12,797 nucleotides of DNA from an uncultured Spartobacteria bacterium. Its GTDB lineage: Bacteria; Verrucomicrobiota; Verrucomicrobiia; Chthoniobacterales; Terrimicrobiaceae. The translations under genes were made by a program, and so were the position numbers. Below, piece after piece: positions 1-9,667 of the stretch; position 1 is the first letter of the stretch, and each line of letters opens with the position of its first letter. Where the stretch lies: the NCBI GenBank assembly GCA_903915315.1, contig CAIWSO010000337.1:1-12797 (forward strand). The letters run 5' to 3'. The notes beneath the pieces are model-generated. The model was not told where the DNA came from. It was given only the letters and a program-made list of their open reading frames with translations, and searched no databases.

Positions 1-38
1 ACCGCAAATGAAAGCAAAAGACACAGTGAATTCTTCAT
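1..38 (-). CDS. 5' end of an exported protein (partial, runs off the left edge)
   Basis: An ATG at 38-36 opens a frame that reads MKNSLCLLLSFA before the window ends. A basic n-region followed by a leucine-rich hydrophobic run is what the start of a Sec signal peptide or lipoprotein signal looks like. It begins only 33 bp after the stop codon of the DUF1501 gene at 72-1532 and on the same strand, so it is probably the next gene of the same operon. No strong ribosome binding site is visible; the sequence before the start is A-rich. Only 12 codons are present, so neither the family nor the reality of the gene can be proven from this window. Confidence 0.5.
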   Translation of the reverse strand, partial: MKNSLCLLLSFA

Positions 39-71
39 GGATTTTTTTGCCGCGCAGTCCCCTTGGGGAGC

Positions 72-1532
72 CTACGCCAGGATGTCGCGGATGATGTGCC
101 CGTGGACATCGGTGAGTCGGAAGTCGCGACCTTGGTAGCGATAGGTGAGGCGCTGATGGTCGATGCCCATGAGGTGCATGAGAGTCGCGTGAAGGTCGTG
201 AACATGCATCGGCTTATCGATGATGTTGTAGCAGTAGTCGTCGGTCTTCCCGTAGGTAATGCCGGGCTTGGTGCCTCCGCCGGCGAACCACATGGTAAAG
301 CAGCGCGGATGGTGGTCGCGGCCGTGGTTTTCCTTTGTGAGAGCGCCCTGGCTGTAGGTCGTGCGGCCGAATTCCCCGCCCCAGATGACGAGCGTGTCGT
401 CGAGCATGCCAAGGCGCTTGAGGTCCTTCACGAGCGCGGCCTGCGGTTGGTCAGTATCCTCACACTGCCAGCGGATTTGGGTGGGCAGGTTGAAGTGCTG
501 ATCCCAGCCGCGATGATAGAGCTGCACGAAGCGGACGCCGCGCTCGGCGAGGCGGCGGGCCATGAGGCAGTTGTAGGCATAGGTGCCCGGGGTTTTGACA
601 TTCGGCCCATACATGTCGAGCGTCTCTTGCGATTCCTGCGAGAAATCGGTGAGTTCCGGCACGGCGGTCTGCATGCGGTAAGCCATCTCGTATTGGGCGA
701 TGCGAGCGATCACCTCGGGGTCCATGCTTTGGCGGGCCTCTTCGTTATTTTGCCGCGCAAGTTGGTCGAGCATGCGACGGCGGTCGGCACGTTCGATACC
801 ATTCGGATCCTGGAGGAAAAGAACCGGCTCACTGCCTCCACGGAAGTTAATACCCTGATGCTCGCTGGGCAGGAACCCGGAACCCCACAGACGTGAGGAG
901 ACAAACTGCGCCGTGCCCCTACCCTGGCTGATCATGACGACAAAGGCGGGCAAATTTTCATTCATGCTGCCGAGGCCATAGCTCATCCAAGCTCCGAACG
1001 ACGGGCGTCCGGGCAACTGGTGTCCACTTTGAAGGAACGACACGCCGGGCTCGTGGTTGATCTGCTCCGTGAAGACCGAGTGAACGACGCAGAGTTCCTT
1101 GGCGACGCTGGCCGTGTGGGGGTAAAGCTCAGAAACCCAAAGCCCGTCTTGGTTATTCTCGTATTTTTTAAATTGGAAAATCGAGGGAGCGACCGGCAGG
1201 CGCGATTGCCCTGAGGTCATGCCGGTGATCCGCTGGTCGCCGCGCACGGATTTCGGGAGGTCTTTGTCGAACTGATCGTTGAGTTGCGGCTTGTAGTCAA
1301 AGAGGTCCATCTGCGACGGACCGCCGTGCTGAAAGAGATAGATGACCCGCTTGGCCTTCGGCGCGAAGTGGGGCGACCCGAGGAAACCTCGCTCAAAAGG
1401 GCTAGGGACGCCTGCAAATAGGTTGTTGCCCATCATGGAACCGAGCGCCATGGTGCCGATGCCTTGCGCCATTTTTCCGAAAAACTGGCGCCGAGTCAGG
1501 TTGAGGAGGTGGTCTTCGACGGGATGTCTCAT
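72..1532 (-). CDS. DUF1501 family protein, Tat-exported (second copy in operon)
   Basis: This 486-residue protein belongs to the DUF1501 family (Pfam PF07394), distantly related to the alkaline phosphatase/sulfatase superfamily; its reaction is not known. The N-terminus carries a twin-arginine motif, LTRRQFFGK (Arg14-Arg15), followed by a Gly/Ala/Met-rich hydrophobic stretch to about residue 41, so it should be exported already folded by the Tat system. Family signatures are all present: FAPKAKRVIYLFQHGGPSQ (56-74), DLFDYKP (76-82), RGWDQH (341-346), WGGEFGRT (384-391), GRDHHP (404-409) and HDLHAT (445-450). The His/Asp-rich spots are candidate metal ligands by analogy only. Length is normal for the family and the frame is intact. 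It starts 22 bp after the stop of the DUF1549/DUF1553 lipoprotein gene, the usual pairing for this family, so the two are very probably cotranscribed partners. No clear Shine-Dalgarno precedes the ATG. Confidence 0.93.
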   Translation of the reverse strand: MRHPVEDHLLNLTRRQFFGKMAQGIGTMALGSMMGNNLFAGVPSPFERGFLGSPHFAPKAKRVIYLFQHGGPSQMDLFDYKPQLNDQFDKDLPKSVRGDQRITGMTSGQSRLPVAPSIFQFKKYENNQDGLWVSELYPHTASVAKELCVVHSVFTEQINHEPGVSFLQSGHQLPGRPSFGAWMSYGLGSMNENLPAFVVMISQGRGTAQFVSSRLWGSGFLPSEHQGINFRGGSEPVLFLQDPNGIERADRRRMLDQLARQNNEEARQSMDPEVIARIAQYEMAYRMQTAVPELTDFSQESQETLDMYGPNVKTPGTYAYNCLMARRLAERGVRFVQLYHRGWDQHFNLPTQIRWQCEDTDQPQAALVKDLKRLGMLDDTLVIWGGEFGRTTYSQGALTKENHGRDHHPRCFTMWFAGGGTKPGITYGKTDDYCYNIIDKPMHVHDLHATLMHLMGIDHQRLTYRYQGRDFRLTDVHGHIIRDILA

Positions 1533-1554
1533 AGTTTTTTAGGGTTGATGGAGT

Positions 1555-4500
1555 TTAATCGCGGGTGATGGTTTCGTCCAAGTTCAAGATGGTGGACATG
1601 GTGAAAGACAGGGCGGCAAGCTCGGTGGGCGGGAGGGATTTTTCGCGAGACGTTTCGCCGTAGGCGAGGAACTTTTCGGTATTCTCGGCGCTCGCCTTGA
1701 AGCGCTCAAGGTTTTCGTTACTGAAGGAAATCCAACTTTGAAGTTCCTCCTCCTTCGGATTGCGGCCGGTGGCGAGGCGGAAGCCACGGCGCAGGCGCTC
1801 GTTGAGCTTTTCCTGCCAAGGGCCGTTGATGTCGGTGAAGAGGCGCTCGGCGAGCTTGCGGGAGAACTCGAGGTAGGTCTCGTCGTTCATCAACACGAAT
1901 GCTTGGGTCGGGCTATTCGTCAGAGCTCGGCGAGTCGTGCATGACTCGCGCGAAGGCGCGTCGAAAATTTCCATTTGGGCGGGTGGCACGGATTGCTTCC
2001 ACAACGTGTAGAGTCCGCGCCGGAAGAGCTTGTCGCCGGTATGGCGGGTGTAGAAACCATAATTGGAGCGGCCATTCATGGATTTTTCCTTCCAGATTTC
2101 TGGTTGGTAGGTTTTGACGCTTGGGCCGCCGACTTGTTCATTGAGAAGTCCGGAGGCCGCCAGAGCGTTGTCGCGGATCAACTCGGCCGGAAAACGGAAA
2201 CGCGGCGCGCGGGCGAGGAGTTTATTTTCTGGATCGATCTCCTTGAGGTCCTCGCGGCGCTTGGAGGACTGACGGTAGGTGGCACTCATAACGATGTTTT
2301 TCATCACGCGCTTGGTGTCCCACTTGCTCTCACGGAAATCCACGGCGAGGTAATCAAGCAACTCGGGATGCGTCGGCAACGTGCTCTGTAAGCCGAAATC
2401 CTCGGAGGATTTAACGATGCCATTGCTGAAGAGTTGTTGCCAGAGGCGGTTCACCTGCACGCGGGCGGTGAGCGGGTTTTCCGGAGCCACCGACCACTGC
2501 GCGAGGCCGAGGCGGTTTTTCGGGGCGTCTTTCGGAAGGGGTGGGAAGGCAACCGGCGTGGTGCGTTCGCGCGGGCGGTCCTTGAGCGGCTTGTCATAAA
2601 CGCCGCGGTCGAGCACATAGGTCTGAACCGGGGTCGGGCGCTCTTCCATCACCATCACGCGGGAGGCGCATTGGTCGAAATGGTTTTTGAGATAGTGAGC
2701 ACGGGCGAAATCGAGGCCCGTGGCGGGCGACTTGCCCGCAGCGTGGGCCTTGGAGGCAAGGTAGGTGTCGTTCATCCAATAGACGCGGTCCTTGTTTTTG
2801 AACAATGCCAACCAGTCATCCAAGCCGTGCGGGTTGTTCCCGGTGGCGACCCGGAAGCTGTTCGAAAGAGCGCTTCCGCAAGCAGCCTCAGAGCCTTGGA
2901 ACTTGAGTTTGACGATGAGCTTAGCGCCCTTGGCCGGAGTCACGGGGGCGGCGAGTTGGAGGAATGCAGTGCTGTCGATGCCAGGGATACCGAGCTTCCA
3001 GCTATTAGCGGGATTGGCGGCTTGGGCGGAGGTGAGTTCCGGGCTGAGGCCTTGGAAGGTCGAGCGGATGGCCGTGACGGCAAGAGGTGCACGTTTGCCG
3101 CCCTGCTCCAATTCAACCTGGATATCGGGCAAGGCTTGGCGGATGGTCGCCAAATCCATCCCAAGCACCGAGCTCACGCTGTCGAACTGGTAGTTCCAGA
3201 GGTAAGTGAACGGGTTCACCGAATCCACGCGGACGGTATTGATTGGCGTTTCCGGCAAGCCGAACTCCAGGACCATTTCCTCGCCGGGAGCAATCGGGAA
3301 TATCGGGTGAATGGCATTTCCTTCCGAAAAAAACCGATCTTTGTGCTCCGGGATATCGAAATTGATGGTGCCCAGTCCGGCCCCGGCGAATCCATTGTCA
3401 TCCTTGGCTGAAGCCAAGCCCTCATCTTTTTTCGAGGATCTCTTGGCTCCTGCCGGTGCGAGAACGGCCCAGTCGATGCCCTTGCTTTCATCAGGCACCT
3501 TCACCGCCTCGGGGCCCTTGTCATCGCGGACGGGTTGGAGGTCAGCGAGCGTCTTCTCGACGGATTCCATGACTTTCTTCTGGAGCTCGGTCGGAACTTG
3601 CACAAATGGCGGGTAGGCCCGGGCGCGACTGCCGTCCTGACGCTCAAGGCCCACTTCATTGATGCTATTGAAATAGGCCATCAAGCTGAAGAAATCGTTC
3701 TGGGAGATCGGGTCGAATTTATGGTCGTGGCAACGGGCGCAACCCACCGACATTCCCATCACGGCCGTGCCGTAGGTACTCACGCGGTCCACCGCGTATT
3801 CGATGAGCCACTCTTCCGGGATGGCTCCGCCCTCGTTGGTGATGCCGTGGTTACGGTTGAAGGAGGTAGCGACCTTCTGGTCGAGAGTGGCGTTAGGCAA
3901 AAGATCGCCGGCCAGTTGCTCAGTGAGGAACTGGTCGTAAGGCATGTTTTTGTTGAAGGAATTGATTACCCAATCGCGCCACGGCCAACTGGTGCGGAGC
4001 ATTTCGTGATGGATGGCGTTGCTATCACCGTAGCGGGCGAGGTCGAGCCAGTCGATCGCCATGCGCTCGCCGTAGTGGGGCGACGCCAACGCGCGGTCCA
4101 CCATGTTTTCGTAGGCCTTCTCGGAGGTGTCGGCCATGTAGGCGTCGGTTTCCTCGGGAGTCGGAGGTAGGCCGAGGAGGTCCATGTGCACGCGGCGGAC
4201 GAGGGTTTCCTTGTCGGCTTCGGGCGAGGGCTTGATGCCTTTGGATTCCAGCTTCGCGAGGATGAAGTTGTCGATGGGCGTGCGCGGCCAAGTCTTGTCC
4301 TTCACCTCGGGCACCGCTGACTTCACAGGCGCAACGAACGCCCAGTGAGGCTCGTATTTCGCGCCTTGGCGGATCCACTCGGTGACTGTTGCGATTTGCT
4401 CCTCAGTGAGCGGTTGTTTCTTCGCGTAAGGCGGCGGCATGACCTCGTGCGGTTCGTGCGACACGATTCTTTGAAGGAGAAGGCTTTCCTCAGGCTTGCC

Positions 4501-4836
4501 GGGCACGACGCCGTAGCGGGGAGGTTCGCCCTTCTTGGCGAGATTGGCGCGCGAGTGTTCTTCTGTATCAAGGCGGAAAGGGCTAGTCTGGTTGTGGGAA
4601 TCGGGGCCGTGGCAGGCGAAGCAGTTGTTCGACAAAATCGGACGCACCTGACTGCTGAAGGAAATCTTCTCTCCACTAGCTTGAAGGGCGGCGGCAGGCA
4701 TATTTGCATCAACCGTGGTAACCTTCGTGGAGTTTTTATCCGATGGGGCTGGGGAGGCAGCAGGCTCGGGGGCTTTTTTACAGGAAGCCAAGGGCCAAGT
4801 GAGCGCCATCAAAAGAATGATGGGGAGTTTTTTCAT
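1555..4836 (-). CDS. PSCyt1-DUF1549-DUF1553 di-heme lipoprotein (second copy)
   Basis: This 1093-residue planctomycete-type cytochrome c lipoprotein starts with a short signal peptide ending in the lipobox LASC, so Cys19 should be lipidated and the protein anchored on the periplasmic side or outer membrane. A Pro/Ala/Ser/Thr-rich linker follows. The PSCyt1 domain (about 56-165) contains the heme motif CFACH (72-76) and MPPP (133-136), whose Met is a candidate axial ligand. The DUF1549/PSCyt2 domain (about 185-395) holds a second motif, CARCHDHKFDP (366-376). A middle region (about 400-760) looks beta-rich with no motif I recognise. DUF1553/PSD1 (about 773-1085) contains NPLTARVQVNRLW and NSPTQAFVLMND. 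The full family architecture is intact. The gene is 380 bp from the upstream DUF1501 gene and 22 bp from the downstream one. The domain function is unknown; redox chemistry or electron transfer is inferred from the heme motifs. Confidence 0.93.
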   Translation of the reverse strand: MKKLPIILLMALTWPLASCKKAPEPAASPAPSDKNSTKVTTVDANMPAAALQASGEKISFSSQVRPILSNNCFACHGPDSHNQTSPFRLDTEEHSRANLAKKGEPPRYGVVPGKPEESLLLQRIVSHEPHEVMPPPYAKKQPLTEEQIATVTEWIRQGAKYEPHWAFVAPVKSAVPEVKDKTWPRTPIDNFILAKLESKGIKPSPEADKETLVRRVHMDLLGLPPTPEETDAYMADTSEKAYENMVDRALASPHYGERMAIDWLDLARYGDSNAIHHEMLRTSWPWRDWVINSFNKNMPYDQFLTEQLAGDLLPNATLDQKVATSFNRNHGITNEGGAIPEEWLIEYAVDRVSTYGTAVMGMSVGCARCHDHKFDPISQNDFFSLMAYFNSINEVGLERQDGSRARAYPPFVQVPTELQKKVMESVEKTLADLQPVRDDKGPEAVKVPDESKGIDWAVLAPAGAKRSSKKDEGLASAKDDNGFAGAGLGTINFDIPEHKDRFFSEGNAIHPIFPIAPGEEMVLEFGLPETPINTVRVDSVNPFTYLWNYQFDSVSSVLGMDLATIRQALPDIQVELEQGGKRAPLAVTAIRSTFQGLSPELTSAQAANPANSWKLGIPGIDSTAFLQLAAPVTPAKGAKLIVKLKFQGSEAACGSALSNSFRVATGNNPHGLDDWLALFKNKDRVYWMNDTYLASKAHAAGKSPATGLDFARAHYLKNHFDQCASRVMVMEERPTPVQTYVLDRGVYDKPLKDRPRERTTPVAFPPLPKDAPKNRLGLAQWSVAPENPLTARVQVNRLWQQLFSNGIVKSSEDFGLQSTLPTHPELLDYLAVDFRESKWDTKRVMKNIVMSATYRQSSKRREDLKEIDPENKLLARAPRFRFPAELIRDNALAASGLLNEQVGGPSVKTYQPEIWKEKSMNGRSNYGFYTRHTGDKLFRRGLYTLWKQSVPPAQMEIFDAPSRESCTTRRALTNSPTQAFVLMNDETYLEFSRKLAERLFTDINGPWQEKLNERLRRGFRLATGRNPKEEELQSWISFSNENLERFKASAENTEKFLAYGETSREKSLPPTELAALSFTMSTILNLDETITRD

Positions 4837-5216
4837 GATTCGTAAAGACTAGCCGGAATAAACCCTTTGTCATTTATTTTTAAATGCACAAATCCATCAT
4901 TTTTGTATCCAAATCTATCACTCCCGTGAGTTTTCGAACTCAACTCCCAGCGGGGCGGCTACGAGACTAAGAACACCGAGAGTTATTTGATTTTGAAGTA
5001 GTCCGATTTCACATTGAGGAAACAGGCGGTTTCCTTCAGGCACGCTCGCATCCACCATCCACAATCCCTCTTTCTGTGAGAGATTGGCGGGCGTCTCGAC
5101 TGTGTGCGTTGGGGTGCTCGTTTTTTTCCAAAACAATAGAGTAAAATCTGAGTGATTCATGGAGCGGCTAGAAACAACCATTTCCTGTTCCCTCTGGAGA
5201 GCAGGATGCTGAAGGC
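4837..5216. other. 380-bp gap inside the operon
   Basis: All other gaps in the operon are 33 bp or less, so this one probably marks a boundary between two transcription units or holds a regulatory region. The part next to the downstream gene (about 4850-4920) is markedly AT-rich, as promoter regions often are, but I cannot name convincing -35 and -10 boxes. Two small dyads are visible: TGAGTT/AACTCA at 4927-4932 and 4937-4942 with a 4-nt loop, and AGGAAAC/GTTTCCT at 5017-5023 and 5029-5035 with a 5-nt loop. Neither is followed by a T-run on the minus strand, so I do not call a terminator. One doubtful ORF lies inside. Confidence 0.6.
4918..5181 (-). CDS. doubtful small hypothetical ORF, 87 residues
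   Basis: An open frame of 87 residues fills most of the gap between the two lipoprotein/DUF1501 pairs. In its favour, it lies on the operon strand, and the ATG follows an AG-rich stretch (AGAGGGAACAGGAA) that could serve as a ribosome binding site, better than most starts in this window. Against it, there is no signal peptide, membrane segment or motif I recognise, and the composition is mixed and unremarkable. A stem (5017-5035) and a small dyad (4927-4942) fall inside it, which would be unremarkable for noncoding sequence. It could be a small accessory protein, a decayed gene remnant or chance. I favour chance or remnant. Confidence 0.25.
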   Translation of the reverse strand: MVVSSRSMNHSDFTLLFWKKTSTPTHTVETPANLSQKEGLWMVDASVPEGNRLFPQCEIGLLQNQITLGVLSLVAAPLGVEFENSRE

Positions 5217-6701
<1,485 letters not shown>

Positions 6702-6718
6702 AGCTTGAGGTTTTGGGT

Positions 6719-9667
6719 TTACTTGGTGAGAGACGTGTCGAGGTTGAGTAGGACGCTGGCGAGATTGATCATGGCAGCTTGGTCGGGGGTGTCGGCCAAG
6801 GGCTTGGAGCCATCTGCCGAATATTGGGTGACGAGATCCTCGCGGAGTTTGGTCAAAACATTGAGCGCTTGATCCGTCGGCTCGATCTGCGTGGCGAGCA
6901 TGTAGCCGTGGGCGAGTTTCTCTCGCAGTCCGCCGCCGGATACCTGTTCCATTTTCTGAGCGAGGCTACGCGCCATCTCGATATAGGCGGGGTCGTTGAG
7001 CGTAATGAGCGGCTGGAGTGGAGTGTTGGTGCTGATCCGCTGAGTCGCGCAAACATCCCGCATGGGTGTGTCGAAGGTCATCAAGCTGGGATAGGGCGAT
7101 GTGCGCTTCCAATAGGTGTAGAGGGCTCGGCGGAACCGGTCAGGCCCCTCGGCTGCGGTCCACTTCCAACCGCTCCAGGCCTTCACGCTATCAGGTTGAG
7201 GCGGCATCACGGAGGGGCCGCCATCGCGGTTCGCGAGGAGGCCGGAAATGGCGAGCGCCTGGTCGCGGATCATCTCGCCAGTCAGTCGGGTACGAGGACC
7301 ACGGGCGAGCAGGAGGTTTTTGGGATCCTGTGCGGCGAGCTCAGGCGAGGCCTTGTGGTCTTGGCGATACGTCGAGGAAAGTACCATTTCTTTGATGAGA
7401 ACCTTGGGCTTCCATTTGAAATCATCGCGGAAGGCTACAGCCAAATAGTCTAGCAGAGGTTGGTTGGTCGGGTTCAGGCCTGTGGTACCGAAATCACCGA
7501 GGGTTTGGACAATCCCGTTGCCAAAGAGTTCGGAGAAAATACGGTTCACGAACACCCGCGAGAAGAGGCTATTTTGAGGATGTGTCATCCACTCGGCCAT
7601 TTCGCGCCGGTTGCTGGCGGGGGCTTTGTAGGGATTCAGAATTTCCGGAACTCCGGGTCCTAGGACCTTGCCTTTGTTTTGAGCGTTTCCTCCGATCCAG
7701 AGGCGGGTCTCGCGGGTATTTTCCGACGGACGATCGAGCATGACGGGGAATTTCGTGCCCTTGACCCCAGCGATATATTGGTTCAGTTCACCGATGCGTT
7801 TGGTGAGAGCGACATGCTCGGAATCGGCAAGTAAACGCTGCCAACCCGGATTGGCGATGATGTGAATCTGGAATTTCCGCAGCGGGGTAGCTTGATTTCC
7901 GCTGGTAGGTTGGTTGGATCGCAGATCCGCAACAAGTTTCTCCCCCTCCGCCAATGTGAGCGGAGCCTGAAGCACAATCACGGCTTCCATTTTGCGGAAG
8001 AGCTTGGGATATCCGCCAAATCCGGCAGCGGTTTGGTCGAGACTGCGTTCCGGCGCATTCGGACCGGCCAAGCCGTCGCCATAGACAAAAGAAAGCGGAA
8101 CGGGGGTGCGTTTGCCGTCGGGCGCGACTTTGCTAAGGGCGATGTTCGAGAGCACTGATCCGCGGAAGGGAGCTTTCGCCAAGTCATCAGAGTCGGGAAG
8201 GATGGTGAACTTGATCGCGGTATAGGGGTCAGTGCCCGCTGGAGGACGAAGGGTGACATTGTAGGTGGTGTCCATCGGTTGGGTGCCCTCAGTGAAGATG
8301 ACCCCGTCTTTGTGTTTCAAGCCCCCAGAGTTGATCTTGAGATCGAGAATTTCGGGCAGAATCCAGGCCTGATCTTTGTTGATCCATTCTGCGCCACGGC
8401 GATTGCGCTGGTTTTGGAGTGAAATCCGCTCGAGTTGCGCATCGGTGGCTTTTTGTTGCTCGGTCGAGTCGCTGGCGAGGACATGCAGCGGAAAGTCGTC
8501 ATCGAGATCGCAATCCTCGCTGCTGTTGAAGTAGCTCATGAACTTGAAGTAGTCGTCGTGAGGGATCGGTTCGTAGGGGTGCGAGTGGCACTGGACGCAG
8601 CCCATCGTGATTCCCTGGAGGCTATTCCAATTCGTGCTGATGCGGTCGATCACCGCCTCTACACGGAATTGCTCGTCGTCCGTGCCGCCTTCGGTATTGG
8701 TCTTGGTGAGGCGCTGGAAGAGCGTGGCTTTGAGTTGGTCCGTGGTGGGTTTGTCAGCGAGGTCGCCGGCCAACTGGTCGCGCACAAACTCGGTGTAAGG
8801 CATGTCGCGGTTGAAGGCGGAGATCAGCCAATCCCGGTAAGGCCAGGCCTCGCGGTGGGGGTCTTTTTCCAGACCATAGCTGTCTGAGTAACGGGCGAGA
8901 TCCATCCACATCGACGCCCAGCGCTCACCGAAGCGGGGCGAGGAAAGCAGGCGATCGGCTGTTTTTTCGTAGACGTCAGACGATGAGTCGGCGAGGAAAG
9001 TGTCGAGTTCCTCTTTCGTTGGAGGGAGTCCGGTGATATCAAGCGTAGCGCGGCGCAGCCACTGGGCTTTCGGTGCTTCGGGGGAAGGCTGGAGGTTGTT
9101 CTTTTCGAGGCTGGCGAGCACATAGGCATCCATCGGTTTGAGCCCCCAATCCTTGCGCTGGGTCTCTGCGGGCTCTTTTTTCGGGGGAATGTAGGCCCAA
9201 TGTTCCTCATATTTCGCCCCTTGGCGGATCCACTCTTTGATGAGTTCGATTTCCTGAGGCTTGAGGGGGTCTCTGTGGTGCTCGCCGTGTGCAGGCGGCA
9301 TCACATAGCGTGGGTCGGTTGAAGTGATACGCTTGATGACCTCCGAGTTGTCGGGATCGCCGGGGATGATGATTTTTTTGCCGTTAGAGGAAACGCCCAA
9401 GGCCTCATCGCGGTAGATGAACGATACGCCGGCACTTTTCTTCACGCCGCCGTGGCAACCGGTGCATGAGGTATTCAAAATAGGCCGGATGTCGCGATTG
9501 AATAAAACCTCACGCGGCGCCGCAGCCAGAGAAGATTGGACCGCTTCTTTTTTCTCCGGAGGATTCGCCACCTGTTCAGGTGCTTTTTTGCAGGATACAA
9601 AAAATAGAATCAGAGCGCAGGCCACAGACGCGCTAACAATAGGCAAGAGGGTTTTCAGGATTCTCAT
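6719..9667 (-). CDS. PSCyt1-DUF1549-DUF1553 di-heme lipoprotein (first copy)
   Basis: A 982-residue lipoprotein with the same domain order as the protein at 1555-4836. The signal peptide ends in the lipobox FVSC (Cys26), followed by KKAPE, almost the same mature N-terminus as its paralog, and a short linker. PSCyt1 (about 52-155) carries CTGCH (68-72) and MPPAH (123-127). DUF1549/PSCyt2 (about 175-385) carries CVQCHSHPYEP (357-367), the SHPYEP version of this motif, as opposed to DHKFDP in the other copy. A beta-rich middle region (about 435-640) precedes DUF1553 (about 685-965), which has NSLFSRVFVNRIF and STNTPLQPLITLND. It is about 110 residues shorter than the other copy, largely in the middle region. 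The start codon overlaps the stop of the upstream gene (ATGA, 9664-9667), indicating translational coupling. Its function beyond heme binding is unknown. Confidence 0.93.
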   Translation of the reverse strand: MRILKTLLPIVSASVACALILFFVSCKKAPEQVANPPEKKEAVQSSLAAAPREVLFNRDIRPILNTSCTGCHGGVKKSAGVSFIYRDEALGVSSNGKKIIIPGDPDNSEVIKRITSTDPRYVMPPAHGEHHRDPLKPQEIELIKEWIRQGAKYEEHWAYIPPKKEPAETQRKDWGLKPMDAYVLASLEKNNLQPSPEAPKAQWLRRATLDITGLPPTKEELDTFLADSSSDVYEKTADRLLSSPRFGERWASMWMDLARYSDSYGLEKDPHREAWPYRDWLISAFNRDMPYTEFVRDQLAGDLADKPTTDQLKATLFQRLTKTNTEGGTDDEQFRVEAVIDRISTNWNSLQGITMGCVQCHSHPYEPIPHDDYFKFMSYFNSSEDCDLDDDFPLHVLASDSTEQQKATDAQLERISLQNQRNRRGAEWINKDQAWILPEILDLKINSGGLKHKDGVIFTEGTQPMDTTYNVTLRPPAGTDPYTAIKFTILPDSDDLAKAPFRGSVLSNIALSKVAPDGKRTPVPLSFVYGDGLAGPNAPERSLDQTAAGFGGYPKLFRKMEAVIVLQAPLTLAEGEKLVADLRSNQPTSGNQATPLRKFQIHIIANPGWQRLLADSEHVALTKRIGELNQYIAGVKGTKFPVMLDRPSENTRETRLWIGGNAQNKGKVLGPGVPEILNPYKAPASNRREMAEWMTHPQNSLFSRVFVNRIFSELFGNGIVQTLGDFGTTGLNPTNQPLLDYLAVAFRDDFKWKPKVLIKEMVLSSTYRQDHKASPELAAQDPKNLLLARGPRTRLTGEMIRDQALAISGLLANRDGGPSVMPPQPDSVKAWSGWKWTAAEGPDRFRRALYTYWKRTSPYPSLMTFDTPMRDVCATQRISTNTPLQPLITLNDPAYIEMARSLAQKMEQVSGGGLREKLAHGYMLATQIEPTDQALNVLTKLREDLVTQYSADGSKPLADTPDQAAMINLASVLLNLDTSLTK

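Noticed and set aside
58..69. TCCCC-TT-GGGGA dyad just after the DUF1501 stop, as a possible terminator
   Set aside because: The stem is 5 bp with a 2-nt gap and no T-run follows on the minus strand; the next gene starts within 33 bp, so readthrough is more likely.
63..896. Plus-strand open frame of 277 residues opposite the first DUF1501 gene
   Set aside because: It is the antisense shadow of a gene with all DUF1501 signatures and has no signals or motifs of its own. Similar shadows at 3535-4170, 5283-5981 and 6779-7453 were rejected for the same reason.
2434..3411. Long plus-strand open frame of 325 residues opposite the 1555-4836 gene
   Set aside because: It lies wholly antisense to a well-supported lipoprotein gene with recognisable domains. 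Its product is rich in Gly, Val, Glu, Arg and His with no motif, as expected from the reverse of GC-rich coding DNA.
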